A program made the translations under genes and the position numbers. From contig VSDK01011390.1 of NCBI GenBank assembly GCA_009767595.1, positions 366,132 to 430,131 on the forward strand: a stretch of DNA of 64,000 bases, written 5' to 3'. Of the stretch, positions 33,312 to 45,560 are shown one piece after another. This stretch comes from Symbiodinium kawagutii (taxonomy: Eukaryota > Sar > Dinophyceae > Suessiales > Symbiodiniaceae). Under the pieces are notes generated by a model, which saw only the letters and a program-made list of their open reading frames with translations, was not told the origin of the DNA and made no database searches. The stretch's first letter is position 1, and each line of letters starts with the position of its first letter.

Positions 33312-36300
33312 GTGGCTATGCTCCCTATTGAGGCTGGGACGAAACGTTGGGAGCAGACAGATCAAGTTGCTGTGCCAACTTTTGTGTCCAGGTGAGATGC
33401 CGTGCTTCCATCGATGATGAGTTTGCGTTGCGGAAGAAAAGAAGTGCGGAACAGAGCACAGAAACAGCTTATTGTTGTGATGCTACTGTCTATAAAACCA
33501 TCACCTATGGTTACTATGATCCATTGTTGTTGTGATACTACTGTCTGCGGAAACCCTGTGGTTGTGATACTTTCATCCACTATTGTTGTGATACTATCAT
33601 GTATGGGTACTATGCCAGGCAAAATCTGCACAACAGAAACAATCACACAGTGGTCACGGTCACGTTTTGTAACGCAGCGAGACTGCCGGCTTTCAGATGG
33701 ATCAGCAGCTGTTTAGTTGTTTGGCTGTACCTTCTCTCACTATCTCCGCCTTCTCCGTTCCTCGTAGATTCAGTCGTCAACTTATACTGGTAGTTGCGCG
33801 GATCTTTTTCACACTGGCTGCATGGTTGTGCCCTGTGATTAGAAAGCTGAAAGATGTGTTTGATGTGTTGCATCGGGTGTGTCCACAACTGGCTACCTCC
33901 CAATATCGTCCGAAAAAGGTCAACATGGTCATTTCGAATAGTAAGCCTATTGGTTGGAGGTAGTCCACTTGCTGGAAATACCCACATCCATGCACATCCA
34001 CTTCGCAAAATTGGCTATCGTTTCTTTGGTGGGGCATGCACATCCATTGATTCAGCGAGAACATGCGACATTGCAACAAGCATTGTGTGGGGAATCCCTG
34101 TTGCTAATCATGGGGGCTAGAGGCAGCTCACATTCTCAGCTTTGCCGTGATGAGGCTACGAACAGTGGCAGTCTGTTATGTTGTTGTGCTACGTTCCCTT
34201 ATGCTCAATGATTCTCGAGGTTCAAGCACTAAAAGTGCTAGCTTTTGGGCAGGTGGTACCTTGCTGTGGCTACGGACTACACTTGTTGGTTCTTCCACCA
34301 TGATGGGTGGGATGTCCACCGCCCAATCTTTGAAGCTTGTCAGGTTCAGGGAAAGCAGTGGATTATCGAAGCCAGCGAATCCGGAATTTCAGTACCAGGT
34401 TCCATCATGCAGCAGAACCAAAATCATCATTAAAGCCACCAGGAAAATCACTGAGCTACATTTAGACTGTCATATGACTGTCATCAAAAGCATTGTCAAA
34501 GCCCTTTTTCAAACTATCACTCTCTCTGTCATCGGAAGGAAAAGCCTCATTGAAACCATCATTCAACCATCATTAACCATCATTAACCATCATTAACCAT
34601 CATTAACCATCATTTACCATCATTTACCATCATCAACCGTCATTTACCTTCATTAATAATCATTCACCATCATTGACCATCATGAATCATCATGAACCAT
34701 CATTAGTTCAAACCATCCTTAACCATCATTTAAGATATTAAGACCATCATCCAAACGACCCATGGAAGAGCCTGCGCCCTCGCTTCGCTTGCTGAAGCGG
34801 CGCCTGAAGCAGCCCCCTTTGTGCCGTTCCGAGCTACGGGTGTGGGGGCCATGAGCAGCCGCCGGTGCTGGTTGAGTTACCGATGGTGCAAGCTGGTTGA
34901 TGGTGGTGAATGATGCTGGCAAATGATGGTCGATGCTTGTTGATGAGGCTTTGTGACTCTCACTGATGGTGATGCTTAATGTGAGATTGGTTGATGGTAG
35001 ATGATATTTTGTGATGATCAGTTGGGAATGTTGCGAGGATGGTGAATGATTCTGAAATTATGAACAGCTACCGAGTGATGCCTGGTTGATCTGCTGATGT
35101 AGAGCCTTTCTACCATGGCTGACGATATCCAATGATGATTACTGAAAGGAGATAATCACCAGCAATCCTGGTTCGTCAGCTCGTATCGTCGTGCCTCTAC
35201 AATAGCTGTTTATGAACGTCCTTTACCAATCAGTACAAAGGAAAAACATTTATTAGTGGTTTTTGACACTGCTGAGGAGGCTTTTGAGCCTATACCTCGC
35301 CAAGTGTTGATACACCAATAGCATTCAATCATTATGTCCAAGTACAATGACGTCATGCACATGACTTGATGTGAAGTGATGTAACGCAAGGCTGCATCGT
35401 CATGTGCTCCTGCCCCTTGATGCGATGCGATTGGATCGGTTGCGTAGACTCAAGCGGGTTTTTGGGAATCTTCACCAGGCTTTACCGGCCTCGCCGCGTG
35501 AAGGCACCGGGCAGATGGGGGCACAAGAGCCATGTCGATATTCCCAAAGTCACGAGTAGGGAGGCCATAAAAGGAGAGAGTGTCACCAATGAAGCAAGGA
35601 AGAGATGACTAAATCTAACCCTTTTGTTTCTCTCAGATATTCTTTCACGATCTTTTATGAACCTTTACGAACAGATTCTTCGGGGTTGTCATTATACGAG
35701 GGAATCAAAAAGTAAGAACACTCCAAATCAGGATCCGACACTGCTCTGTTGAGGTTTCAGGTTTCAGTGATTTGCGATGGGAGAGTAGCCACGCTGTTGG
35801 AATTGGCAGCTTCACATGAAACGAAGACCACTAGTTTTGGACGGGTACGTGTGAATGGCAAAGGTGGACTGAGTAGTTCCGCGAGGAGTTCATGGACAAC
35901 TTTGCTTAGGAACCAGTGCAGAACGTGCCTAGTTTGGTCATTCATGGTCATTCATGGTCATTCATGGTCATTCATGGTCATTCATGGTCCTTCACGGTCC
36001 ATATCTCCAGCTGCAAATTGGTATCCTCCTTGTGTTGGATCCAGGCCCGAAGATCGATTGGCCGAAAGGATATCCAGCAGCGCCCAAAGCAGGTCGCTTG
36101 CGCCCAAGTCATAGGATCTACTTACCGCTTCTATCCTTCGGTTGTATCACTGTTGTGTCCCTATGAACCCCTGCGTTGTGGTTTTCCAGCACGAAACCCG
36201 TCATCACCTTTGTTTCTTGTCATGAGCTGTGACCGCTACCCCAGGTGCTCCAGCTGGAACTGCTTTCGAAAGGAATGGCTCGGTCAAGGCCCCAGTTGCT

Positions 36301-36517
36301 TACAGGTCGCTGTTGTGAGGTGCGGCAGAAGGGGACCAGTTTGCTGTGGAAGCATGAAAAATCGATGATTTACTATACTTTCCCAGATTTTTGTGGTGAC
36401 ATCGCCCATAAAGCTGGGCTTGCTGGAGCGCAACGCATTGCACCTGCAGCTTCAGCTGAGGGCGAGTCCTCTCAATCTTTGAGCAAAGGATCGAAGGAGG
36501 TGCGCTGTGAGAGTTGA
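33312..36517 (+). CDS. Unidentified gene downstream of the retroelement, candidate exons
   Basis: An exon with clean borders (33,312-33,391, AG before, GTGAGA after) reads VAMLPIEAGTKRWEQTDQVA. Other coding-like stretches lie at about 34,245-34,410 (RWYLAVATDYTCWFFHHDGW, then WIIEASESGISVPG), 35,762-35,890 (VSVICDGRVATLLELAASHE), 36,025-36,110 (GILLVLDPGPKIDWPKGYP), 36,240-36,305 (GAPAGTAFERNGSVKAPVAY) and a last exon about 36,410-36,517 (AGAQRIAPAASAEGESSQSL, ending in TGA). The product is not recognised. Presumed introns hold CATCATTAACC (34.56 kb) and GGTCATTCAT (35.94 kb) repeats. It could be two genes. Confidence 0.3.
33472..33605. repeat. Imperfect repeat TTGTTGTGATACTACTGTCT
   Basis: Two to four decayed copies at intervals of 30-65 bp, inside a presumed intron. 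Confidence 0.55.
34561..34733. repeat. CATCATTAACC tandem repeat
   Basis: About 14 units of 10-11 bp (ACCATCATTA) with drift. Confidence 0.9.
35936..35999. repeat. GGTCATTCAT 10-bp tandem repeat
   Basis: Five exact units followed by two altered ones. Confidence 0.9.
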
Positions 36518-37119
36518 TGCTACCCACGACTCTCAGACTTTCGTATGCACAGGTTGAACCGGATACAGGAGATGGTATATGTCTCAAAACCGTAGATGAA
36601 ATCCTTGTTTTTTTGCTTACATTTGTATGCCTTCTGCTCTCAATATGCCCATGTAAGCTATATGCATACATGAATAGAGTGACAGACAGAAGGATAGGTG
36701 GATAGATAGGTAGAAAGATAGCTAGGTATACATACAGATACAGTATGTACAGGCACGCAAACACAGACACACCAAGACACGAGATACATACAGAGATTTT
36801 CCCGGATGCCTATATAAAAGTATCCATATGTAAGAATTGATCAATTTTTTCAGGGCCATTGTCACACTTGGCTACAGAGTGCTTTGCGCATATGGATGCT
36901 GGCAGTGCGTTTTTGTTTCTACAGAACTGATTGGAGGACTCTTGGAGAAGAAGCCCCGAAAACGAGTTTTCAAGGGGCGCATTTCTTTTTCCAGAACTTT
37001 TTCTCCATCCACACCAGTGTTAATCATTGTTGACCATTATCAACCATGTTTTAACCAGTATTAACCACCATTATTAACCATGGTTGACCATTGTTAGCAG
37101 AATCTAATCGCTTAGTCAA

Positions 37120-37875
37120 AATGTGATGCAACGCGATTGCTGTTCATTCGGGGCCTACTTTGACACTCACATCTCCCAACGATCAACGCAATCTCTGTCC
37201 CATTGTGAAGGCAATGGCAGAAGCTCACTCCGTTGGAGTTTTCTGGGATTCCATTGCTGACTGGGGTATTTCCAACTATGCGAGTACCTACTGTACTGAT
37301 CAAGTAGTTGTAGTTCAAGGATCAATTCTGTCAAACAGCTGCCATCGATCATGCAGCCGTATGCTTTGGGGGCTGCTCCTTGGACAGTTTCACCCTGTTC
37401 TTGTTGTTTGTCCATGTTGCGTTCCGTTCCCAAACCGCTTATATACTTAAGCTGTCGAATGGTCGTATCCTCGTCTCCATTGGACATGTGGCGATGATAG
37501 AACACGGCGGCCTGTGTCTCGACTGAGGTGGACAGTGATTCCACAAAGTTGGATTCAAAAACAGCAGAGGAAGAGGAGAAATCAGCGGTAGCTTCCAAGT
37601 CCCTGGTGAATGATTGTTGGCATGGCGTCAGAATGGGATTGTGGTATACCTTTTGCTTCCTTGCCATTTGTTGTAGCAGGGCTGAGGGCTTCAGCTGGGT
37701 ATCATTGTGGTTCCGCACCCCGCAAGTTGAACCAAGCAGGTACAGTAAACACTTGGAACGCCGTAGTGGTGGCGCTGATGCTTCAGTTCAGCTTGTGCCT
37801 GAAGAGATGATGGTGCAACATGCCTGGTACCAGTGTATCTCAATATTTTGCTATGGCTACGTGAAGTGCTAGAGA
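37120..37875 (+). CDS. Candidate exons, unidentified
   Basis: 37,160-37,310 reads as protein on the + strand (NLCPIVKAMAEAHSVGVFWD, then WGISNYASTYCTDQ). A second stretch, 37,528-37,872, is open for 114 codons. A 183-codon minus-strand frame covers the same DNA. I prefer + because it agrees with the direction of all known genes here, but the choice is not certain. No family was recognised. Confidence 0.22.
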
Positions 37876-38534
37876 TAAATAAACTTAGAATGATCAGTAG
37901 AAAAAGATGCAAAGGACCAAATGGTCAGTAGAAAAAGACAAGTGGATGGCAGTGTCAAAAGCTCGTGCGTTTTTTCTCTGCTGATATTGGCGGTGAACAT
38001 TGCGTGGGTTGCAGCCACATTTTTTTGCCCCAGCAGTTTATCAAGCGTTGGTGAATGAGCCAATCCAAGGATTTGGACAATGTTTCACAGATCAAGGTTT
38101 GCTGTTTTCATTGTGGACTTTTTGTCCCTTCCCGAGGGTTACGTTGTAATTATTCATAGTGTAATCCAGTCATTTCTTGCTGATCAGAGATTGTATCATT
38201 TTCAACCAACCGCCAAGTGCTATAGCAGCTGTATAACCAGCCACCAACCACTATTTATAGTAACGAAATGCAAGTGGTAACCGTGCGGTTGTTGGTGTCC
38301 CAATGTCCGTCGCAAGGAGGTGTCTCACGCAGCTTCGACCCCGGCTGCGGCCGAAAACACGAATCTCGGCGATGGTGCCGTAGCATGCCCTGGGTGGCTG
38401 GTGGAAGGGGGTTGTTCGATGGTGAGTTGATGAGTTGGTGAGTTGGATGGTTGGTCAGTGGATGCGATGGTTCTACTTGGTGCGGAGATAAATTTGTATT
38501 ATTCAGATTTTCACAGGCATACATGAAACTTCAC

Positions 38535-38620
38535 ATATTACTCAAAATAGGGGACCCCCAAATCATCCAATTTTAATGGTTTATAGTCATAAACCCACCA
38601 TTTCGGGAGAAATCACCATA
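38535..38620. mobile_element. MITE family 2, copy 4
   Basis: The left arm ACTCAAAATAGGGGACCCCC is typical. The right arm TTTCGGGAGAAATCACC is worn. The length is 86 bp. Confidence 0.55.
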
Positions 38621-39052
38621 TCGATAATGCGGAGAGCAACCAAAAACATTTGGGAATCCCAAGATAAAGGAGTAGGGCATGCCGGACCTGGATGAGTCAC
38701 AAGAGAAGTCGTCAATCCTGCGGGCAGTTGTGTTGATTAATTCTGGACCAACCGAAGTATGTAAAACAGGCAACAATTAACATAATATACGAGTCTGGGA
38801 ATTGTTCTAGAATATTTGTATATGTACCTCGTCTAGAGCCAGCACAAATATAACCACCCAGCCAGCCAAACTGCCAACCAAACTGCCAGCCAACAAACCA
38901 GCATACCGACCAACCAATCAACCAAACATGAAACTCCAGCTATCCACCGGCTGCATGAACAGGTGGTCGTTGGTTGCTTTCCTTTCCCATCAATCGGTAT
39001 GAGCCATCACCGCTGTTGTTCATTTTGGACATAGTTATGACATCATTAATCG

Positions 39053-39215
39053 TCACGAACCATCCGTAACCATCATCACGAACCATCCGTAACCATCATC
39101 ACGAACCATCCGCAACCATCATCACGAACCATCCGTAACCATCATCACGAACCATCCGCAACCATCATCACGAACCATCCGTAACCATCATCATGAACCA
39201 TCCGCAACCATCATC
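39053..39215. repeat. 23-bp minisatellite
   Basis: The unit CATCCGTAACCATCATCACG plus AAC occurs about seven times, some with CGCAAC for CGTAAC. There are no unique spacers, so it is not a CRISPR array. Confidence 0.9.
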
Positions 39216-39553
39216 AACCACAATCAACCAGAATGAATCATAATCAGCCACAATCAGCCATCATCCACCATCAGAAACCTTCCGAAACCATCAGCTGCGT
39301 CATCCCCTTGCGGCATCATCAGCCGAGTCACCAGCCGCCGGTCCTGCCGAGGCCGGCCCTGAGCTTGGCGTTGTTGCCAGCTGCCGACCTTTGGAAGCTG
39401 AAGAATGGGAGGGTGCAGCTTTTTCGGCCAGGTGGGGCGGGGTGGGGTGGTTAATGGCCGTTGGGAATGGTTAATGGCCATGGTTTTTTAGGGTGAAGAA
39501 TGGTTAATAGTAGGGAATAATGACTAACACAAATTGTTAAACAACTAGTATAT

Positions 39554-39658
39554 GGTGGTTCCTCAAGGAATAGAATTACCCCCAAGTTGTGGATGGTTTA
39601 GTACTATGAATGGTTTAATAAGCTGGATGACTTGGGGGGTTTCCTTGTTTTCAGAAAC
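39554..39658. mobile_element. MITE family 2, copy 5
   Basis: The left arm GGTGGTTCCTCAAGGAATAG and right arm TTGTTTTCAGAAACAA flank a 105-bp element whose interior includes GGATGACTTGGGGGG. Confidence 0.5.
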
Positions 39659-40157
39659 AAGCTAATAGTCAAGGAACAAAGGCTATCGACCAAGAATATA
39701 TCAACCAACAATGATTTGACATTAACAGTTGAGGATCTTAGGATATTGACCAAAAACCATAGAGATTTGACAAGAGTATTGATTGGTTGGACGGTGGGCT
39801 AGTTGGATGGTTGGATGATCGACTGGTTGCGGAAGGTGTAAGAATGTGAGCAATTTGAACGGCGGGCACTCTTGGCGAGCTTCCGCGGACAGACTACAAG
39901 ACACAGTCCAACGTGTGGGTCTGTTCCAAGCTGGGAGTGAAAATGATGAAACTGTTGGCTGGCCATGATTGACCACCAAGCATCACCAAGCATCACCAAG
40001 CATCACCACACGTTTTTGGTCCGTCACTTTGTGTCCCTGGTTGTGGGTCACCAGGTAGCACCCTTGAGCCGCGAATCTATGACCTCCGCGGGGGTGCAAT
40101 AGAAACTTGAAGTTGTTGCAAGGAGGAGCAACGGGCAAAAACCAGGGTTAGTGACGG

Positions 40158-40290
40158 CTAGTATTGGTCGATAATGGTTGATGATGGTCGATGATGGTTG
40201 ATGATGGTCGATGTTGGCTGATGATGGTTGATGATGGTCGATGTTGCTTGATGATAGTTAGCAATGGTTGATGTTGGTTGATGATGGTTG
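40158..40290. repeat. GATGGTYGATG repeat
   Basis: Imperfect 10-11 bp units such as GTTGATGATGGTCGATGATG. Confidence 0.85.
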
Positions 40291-41419
40291 ATTCCGCGGC
40301 TGCTAGGCGCACATGAAGTCGCGGTGTCAGTACCCAATGTCCCTGACCTCTTCGATGAGATCATTGAGTAATCCCAATTTAGTTGTTTATTGGAAACCAT
40401 TCACTGACCATTTCACGTTTCCCTGGTTGATGAAGCTCCTAGTTTTGCTTCGAGCTCCAGCTTCAGCCCTGAGGAAGTGGCCTCTGCCCTTCCCTTTGTC
40501 ATAGATCGCTTGTGCCCTGGCTGATCGGGACCCCCAACAGCTGGGATGCTTTAGTCAGGTTCGTGATTTATTGCAGTAGTTGTGGTTGGCCATTCTTAGC
40601 CTTAACTTACCTTAACCATCATTTGCCATCTATCATCAGTAAAGATGCTTCATACTAGGGGATCAAAAACCATAATGGACTCTGATTAGTACTATCCACT
40701 GCCAACCATTATCGACCATGACCAGCCACCATTTATTCACTACTCACCATGATTGCCCATTTATTCGCGATTGTTGCCCAGGATTGCCCAATATGACGAC
40801 CGTCATTACGAATAGGTTGCTACCAATCGCGAATATTCTGCCCAGGATTCGCCGTCCTGTGCCCAGGTTGCCAATTACGCGACAGGCTGTGCTCAAGGCT
40901 TGGACCCGATCAGCGATGAGGGGTGGTATCCCATGGCAATGATGATATGTTGATGGACTTTAGCCATGATTCATCCAAAGGTTTCTAACATGACCAGTAT
41001 TTATAATGGTTTATATAGATTGACTGTTTATGATGGTTTAGATTGACGTTCATAATGGTTTGCATTGACTGTTGACCATGATTGGCCTATAGCTGCTGAT
41101 ATCAAGCGTCATTGTCCATTGGCTGCCAATGTGATTTTATTGATTATTGGCTATTGACTGTTGAATTATCATTGATAGCCATCATTAGTCACAATTCTTA
41201 ATAACCACTCTTAACAAGTCTCATTGATAGCCATCATTAGTAACAGTTCTTAGTAACCACTCTTAACAAGCCCGAAGACCAAAGTCTTTTGCCCTGTAAC
41301 CTTTAAACACCCAGCGGTTCAAAGTGCCTGCGCCAAGGCTCAAAGCCTTTGCATTTGGTTGCATGGCCGCCGCGGCAGTGGTAAAAGCCCGCTGATGTGG
41401 GGGTCCTTGCAGGACCAGA

Positions 41420-42040
41420 GGACGGCAGAACCGGCAGCAAAGTGGGCAGTGTCAACAAAGCCTTGCTGCACCTGGTGCCTTTTTCTGCTGTGTGCAGACT
41501 GCAGAGGTTCAAGAGTTTGAGTAGAGGTTGGAGAAGATCAGTGCCCATTCCCAGATCAAAATACATCCAAAGCACTTTCTTTTTAGTCTTTTGCGGCCAC
41601 TTTTGAGAGGAAAGCAGACATCCTTGGGGAGTAAAAGTGCCCGACATCCTTGGCCTGCTGCACTGATGCAGGATTGGGCATCATGGACTGGCAGAAGTAT
41701 TGGCTGATTGCCTGTTTGATGTCTTGAAGGAGTCAAACTTGGCGACCGACTGCCTTAAGCAAGCGTGATTTGGTGCTTGTTGTTGGTTGCTACCCCTGCA
41801 ATCCATCATTCATTCTTGATTATCAACTGTTCAGCAATCATCGCAGTGACTTTGCGGAAAGTCCGTGACGGAAAATTTCAGCAAAAACTGGCGTTCGGTC
41901 TGACTATCTGGACCAGTACTTGGTTCTGTTGAAGGCAACCGACGCATCCCTGCCTGCCTCTGTTTCCAGGAGCTTGAGCTACTTCCCATCCGGCAGGGAG
42001 ATGACAAGGTCATGGTCACACTTCAGTGCCTTGGTTGGAC
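41420..42040 (+). CDS. Candidate exons upstream of chorismate mutase
   Basis: Coding-like + strand stretches are at about 41,420-41,510, 41,673-41,767 (HHGLAEVLADCLFDVLKESN) and 41,865-42,035. The last of these is readable in two frames (YLDQYLVLLKATDASLPAS, or ELELLPIRQGDDKVMVTLQC after a TTTCCAG acceptor). No family was recognised and the gene is incomplete. Confidence 0.22.
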
Positions 42041-42190
42041 TTATTTTCGGAGCTTGAAGGTCAAAAGTCCTGGTGGGTTGGCTGTTGGATAGAGCTTGTC
42101 CAGCTTGATACCTCGTGGCTCGTGGATACTGGTCATATACACCTTTGCATCTGCTGCGCCCAAAAGCTGCTCAGTACCCAGTAGCAACAC
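42041..42190 (-). CDS. Candidate last exon on the minus strand
   Basis: Read on the minus strand, a good acceptor (TTGTGTTTTGCAG) is followed by 49 open codons (VLLLGTEQLLGAADAKVYMT, then KLYPTANPPGLLTFKLRK) and TAA at 42,041. Both plus-strand alternatives are broken by stops. If real it would be the only minus-strand gene of the window and would be divergent to chorismate mutase, whose ATG is 157 bp away. Confidence 0.25.
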   Translation of the reverse strand: MLLLGTEQLLGAADAKVYMTSIHEPRGIKLDKLYPTANPPGLLTFKLRK

Positions 42191-42346
42191 CTGCAAAACA
42201 CAAGGATTTTCTGTTTGCAAGTAGTGTAGATGGCGGTGTAAATCCGATATTTTTGATAGTGACAGCTGAAGATGACAGCTGGTGAAGCTGGTTGTAGCTG
42301 GATCATAGCTGGTATTAGCTGGATCAGACCTGCTTCGCGCATCGCC

Positions 42347-44070
42347 ATGTCTGCGAATACTGCAGATATCGATGTGAGCAATCCGGAGCAGGCACTGGAT
42401 CTGGGAAACATCAGGAGGCTGCTGCAAAGAATCTTAAACTTGGGACAATCCCAAGATAGGTAATCTTTTCATTTACAAATCCCCGGAAAATCCAGCTTTG
42501 TACCCAGGATTGATGTTTTTTTCTTTTTTTTTGCTCGTTCCCCAGATAGCTGACAAGCTATGAGGGGTTCTTACTTCTCTATGGTAGGGCCTCGAATCGG
42601 CGTTTTTTTTGCCGTTGCTCTGCCGCTGCTCGTGCTTGTCTCCCTTTGTCTCCCCTTTGTTTCCCTTGTGGCTCTGGATCGGCGCTTTGTTTGCCGCTGC
42701 TCTGCCGTTGCTCATGCTTGTCTCCCTTTGTCTCCCTTTGTCTCCCCTTTGTTTCCCCTTTGTCTCCCCCTTTGTCTCCCCTTTGATTCCCTTTGTCTCC
42801 CTTGTGGCTCTGGATCGGCGCTTTGTTTGCCGCTGCTCTGCCGCTGCTCATGCCTGTCTCCCTTTGTCTCGCCTTTGTCTCCGCTTTGTCTCCCCTTTGT
42901 CTCCCCTTTGTTCCCCAGATAATTGGAAGCTATAGGGGTTCTTACTGCCCAAATAACAGGTCACTGTCGGCGAACTTTCTGGCTGAAGGTGCTGTGTGCC
43001 AGGTGGTCCTTTTGTCTCCCTTGTGGCTGTGGATAAAAATACACAGCCTAAGATCTATGAAAATATTATTGTAGACAAACCATGCAACTCAAAACACAGG
43101 TTTATGGTACACACCCTGCAAATCTTTGTGCGCAAAGCGCCCGCTATCTGGGGTCTATGCTGGTGTAATTTGTTTTTTGCGAAAAATCGGGCGGAGAAGG
43201 GTCATAGTTCTCCCTGATTTTGGAGACCTAGGAATGGAGGATTCGATCATTTTCAGTCTGATTGAGCGGGCACAATATCGGAGCAATGCTGCGGTGTACC
43301 GGCCCAACCATGAGCACCTGGGGAAGTTCAGGCTGCACCAACTTCTGTCCGTTGGTTCCAGTGGCTGTTTGGGAGATTGGTTCATCTATCAGACGGAGTG
43401 CTTGCATTCGCAGGTCAGACGATACGATCACCCCACGGAATTTTCCTTTTTTGAACCTTTGCCGGAGCCCCTGCTTGCGAAGAGTCATCAAAGAGAACAA
43501 GTCTTAGCCAAAGTACCTGCCGAAGCGCGTGTGAACCAAAGGCTGCTGGAGCTCTATCGTTCCAAGATGATCCCATCCTTGTGTGAGGATGGTGATGATG
43601 GCAACTATGGATCCACAGCTGTGCAGGACGTGCATGTCCTACAGACGATGTCCACCAGGATCTACTACGGTCTCTTCGTAGCGGAGTCCAAATTCCGCAG
43701 TGAGAGGGCAACGGCTGAAGCCTTGATTAAAGCTAAAGACACTGAAGGTTTGATGGCCTTCATCACCAAACCTGAGGTGGAGGCACGCAACATCCAGCGG
43801 GTGATTTTGAAGGCAAGGACTTTTTCGCAAAACATCGCCAACCAGTCAGCAAAAACGGCAGATGAGAGCAATCCAACCTATAAAGTCAATCCTGAGTATA
43901 TTGGTGCTTTGTTTCGGGATTACATCATGCCACTCACCAAGGATGTGGAGGTAGCATACCTCCTTGCTCGATTAGATGGAGGGCGTGAAGACAACACGGC
44001 CATAACTTCAGATGAACTCAACGTGGACTGGGTGAATGCTATCGCTGTAAAGCGCGCCAGGACCAAATAG
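42347..44070 (+). CDS. Chorismate mutase (eukaryotic AroQ type), two exons
   Basis: Exon 1 is 42,347-42,428 and exon 2 is 43,232-44,070; joined they give 306 residues in frame. The enzyme converts chorismate to prephenate, the first step to phenylalanine and tyrosine. Family motifs run throughout: NIRRLLQ (21-27), MEDSIIFSLIERAQ (29-42), GDDGNYGSTAVQDV, RIYYGLFVAESKF and IMPLTKDVEVAYLLARLDG. Active-site residues align with yeast Aro7: Arg23 (Arg16), Arg170 (Arg157), Lys181 (Lys168), Thr263 (Thr242), Glu267 (Glu246), with the same 11- and 4-residue spacings. The intron has a GA donor (CAAA|GAATCT) and an AG|GA acceptor. The ATG at 42,347 leaves no obvious plastid leader, so a further upstream exon is possible. 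No break is seen. Confidence 0.92.
42539..42945. repeat. Tandem repeats in the chorismate mutase intron
   Basis: About 135-bp units (CTGGATCGGCGCTTTGTTTG at 42,675 and 42,810, plus a partial earlier unit) are joined by TGTCTCCCTT-type runs. Both ends carry the flank TTCCCCAGATA...AGGGGTTCTTAC (42,539-42,575 and 42,910-42,945). Long open frames here are repeat artefacts. Confidence 0.85.
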
Positions 44071-45060
44071 GTTCTACGCTAGTCCGCTAGGAAAAAAATC
44101 GCTCCAAAGCAGCTTGAATGTGTGAAGTTGCGAAGCAACAGGCAAGACCCTTGCATGGCTTGATACATTCCTTATGCTTAATTAATCTGTCTTATGTGCG
44201 CAGTAGCTTGATCATTTCATTTGCACCAAAGGTCTGCTGAGTCTTGTTGAAACTGTTTAAGCTCTGACCACAATACCTAAGCACATACTTGCAGTCACTG
44301 AAAAGAATCATGGAGATGAAACATTTGCTGCCATCAGAAGCACGGGCATTCACTGCCTTCACCATTCATCGAGGTTCCTTAAGTTCGGCGTCGAAACAGA
44401 GCTCTGCGGAGATTGCTTGGTGGGCCCTGACTTTGTCCCAGCCTCGGCAGCATCCCAGCACTACAGTTGGAGTAGCTCCGTAGATGTACGCCCAGGCTGA
44501 TACTTGAAACACATGTTGACAGACTGCCTTCTGGAAATACTTGTTGGTGAAAAAGACAAACTATTTCCATCGGAAATTGGTTCAAACAACCAGTGATTGC
44601 ATTTTCAGTATACCAGCTATATCAGCTATATCATTCTTAGTGGTTGTTTTAACAAATTTCCAAATGAGTGTTTCCCATTCTTTTATTAATGTTTCTGCTA
44701 TACCATTCTGGTTTCCCTTTTCCAAAGATTTCCTCATTCTTCGTGGTCAGTAGGAGTCGTGGACCATCCAACTGCAGGACCCCCAGCTGAAGCCACGAGA
44801 AGCTTTGCTGGGCAACGGATTTGTGATGGATGGTGTACCAGAACGAGAAGTCAGGCCATGTCCGGTGATGGCAAGTGATGGGCAAGTGCTTGCAAGTGCT
44901 TGCAAGTGCTTGCAAGTGCTTGCAAGTGCTTGCGTTGTGAGCGTCAAGAAGTTCAAGAAATGCCTTGAGCCTACGTGAAATCAACCTTTTTCAAACATTT
45001 TGATTGGGATTTGATCCATTGAAACGCCCTTTGTCGGTTGATGGTGGTGGTGTAGCTGGT
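44071..45060. other. Intergenic, 3' of chorismate mutase
   Basis: A 64-codon frame at 44,289-44,483 is open, but I cannot support it. A 10-bp palindromic repeat lies at 44,882-44,933. Otherwise nothing was recognised. Confidence 0.4.
44882..44933. repeat. 10-bp tandem palindrome GCAAGTGCTT
   Basis: Five exact units. Each GCAAG-TG-CTTGC is itself an inverted repeat, so the array can form several alternative hairpins. Confidence 0.9.
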
Positions 45061-45062
45061 GA

Positions 45063-45455
45063 GTTTGGATTCAGAAATTCAGCGAGGCCATAGCAAGCTC
45101 AGTCCCAGATCTGCGGAGGCATTTCTCGGAGCTTCAGCTGGCCTTGCAGCACGGTGTGGATTCTTTGCGACGTGTGGGCACCTTTCCCTGCGGCCCTCGC
45201 TGCAGAAAGGAGGACGTCATGGCGCATGGTCTCTGCACGTGAACGCCTGAGTTGTGAGCAGTGACCGGTCACTTCACTGTGTTGTAGCCATTGCTGCTGC
45301 NNNNNNNNNNNNNNNNNNNNNNNNNNNNNNNNNNNNNNNNNNNNNNNNNNNNNNNNNNNNNNNNNNNNNNNNNNNNNNNNNNNNNNNNNNNNNNNNNNNN
45401 NNNNNNNNNNNNNNNNNNNNNNNNNNNNNNNNNNNNNNNNNNNNNNNNNNNNNNG

Positions 45456-45499
<44 letters not shown>

Positions 45500-45510
45500 A
45501 TTGTTGTTGC

Positions 45511-45560
<50 letters not shown>

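Larger units (their letters stand above)
37880..41380. other. Repeat-rich stretch without recognised gene
   Basis: It contains family 2 MITEs (38,535-38,620 and 39,554-39,658), the 23-bp minisatellite at 39,053-39,215, GATGGTYGATG repeats at 40,158-40,290 and TGGTTA-rich DNA. One coding-like piece at about 40,790-40,938 (RRPVPRLPITRQAVLKAWTR) stands alone and was not assigned. Confidence 0.4.

Noticed and set aside
37167-37718. 183-codon minus-strand open frame
   Set aside because: No family motif. A frame of this length is expected by chance about once in this window, and a plus-strand reading of the same DNA looks more protein-like.
39053-39215. CRISPR-like regular repeats
   Set aside because: The 23-bp units are directly joined with no unique spacers, and the context is eukaryotic.
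42133-42427. Minus-strand open frames over 42.1-42.4 kb
   Set aside because: Their upper part is the shadow of chorismate mutase exon 1. Only 42,041-42,190 was kept as a weak candidate.
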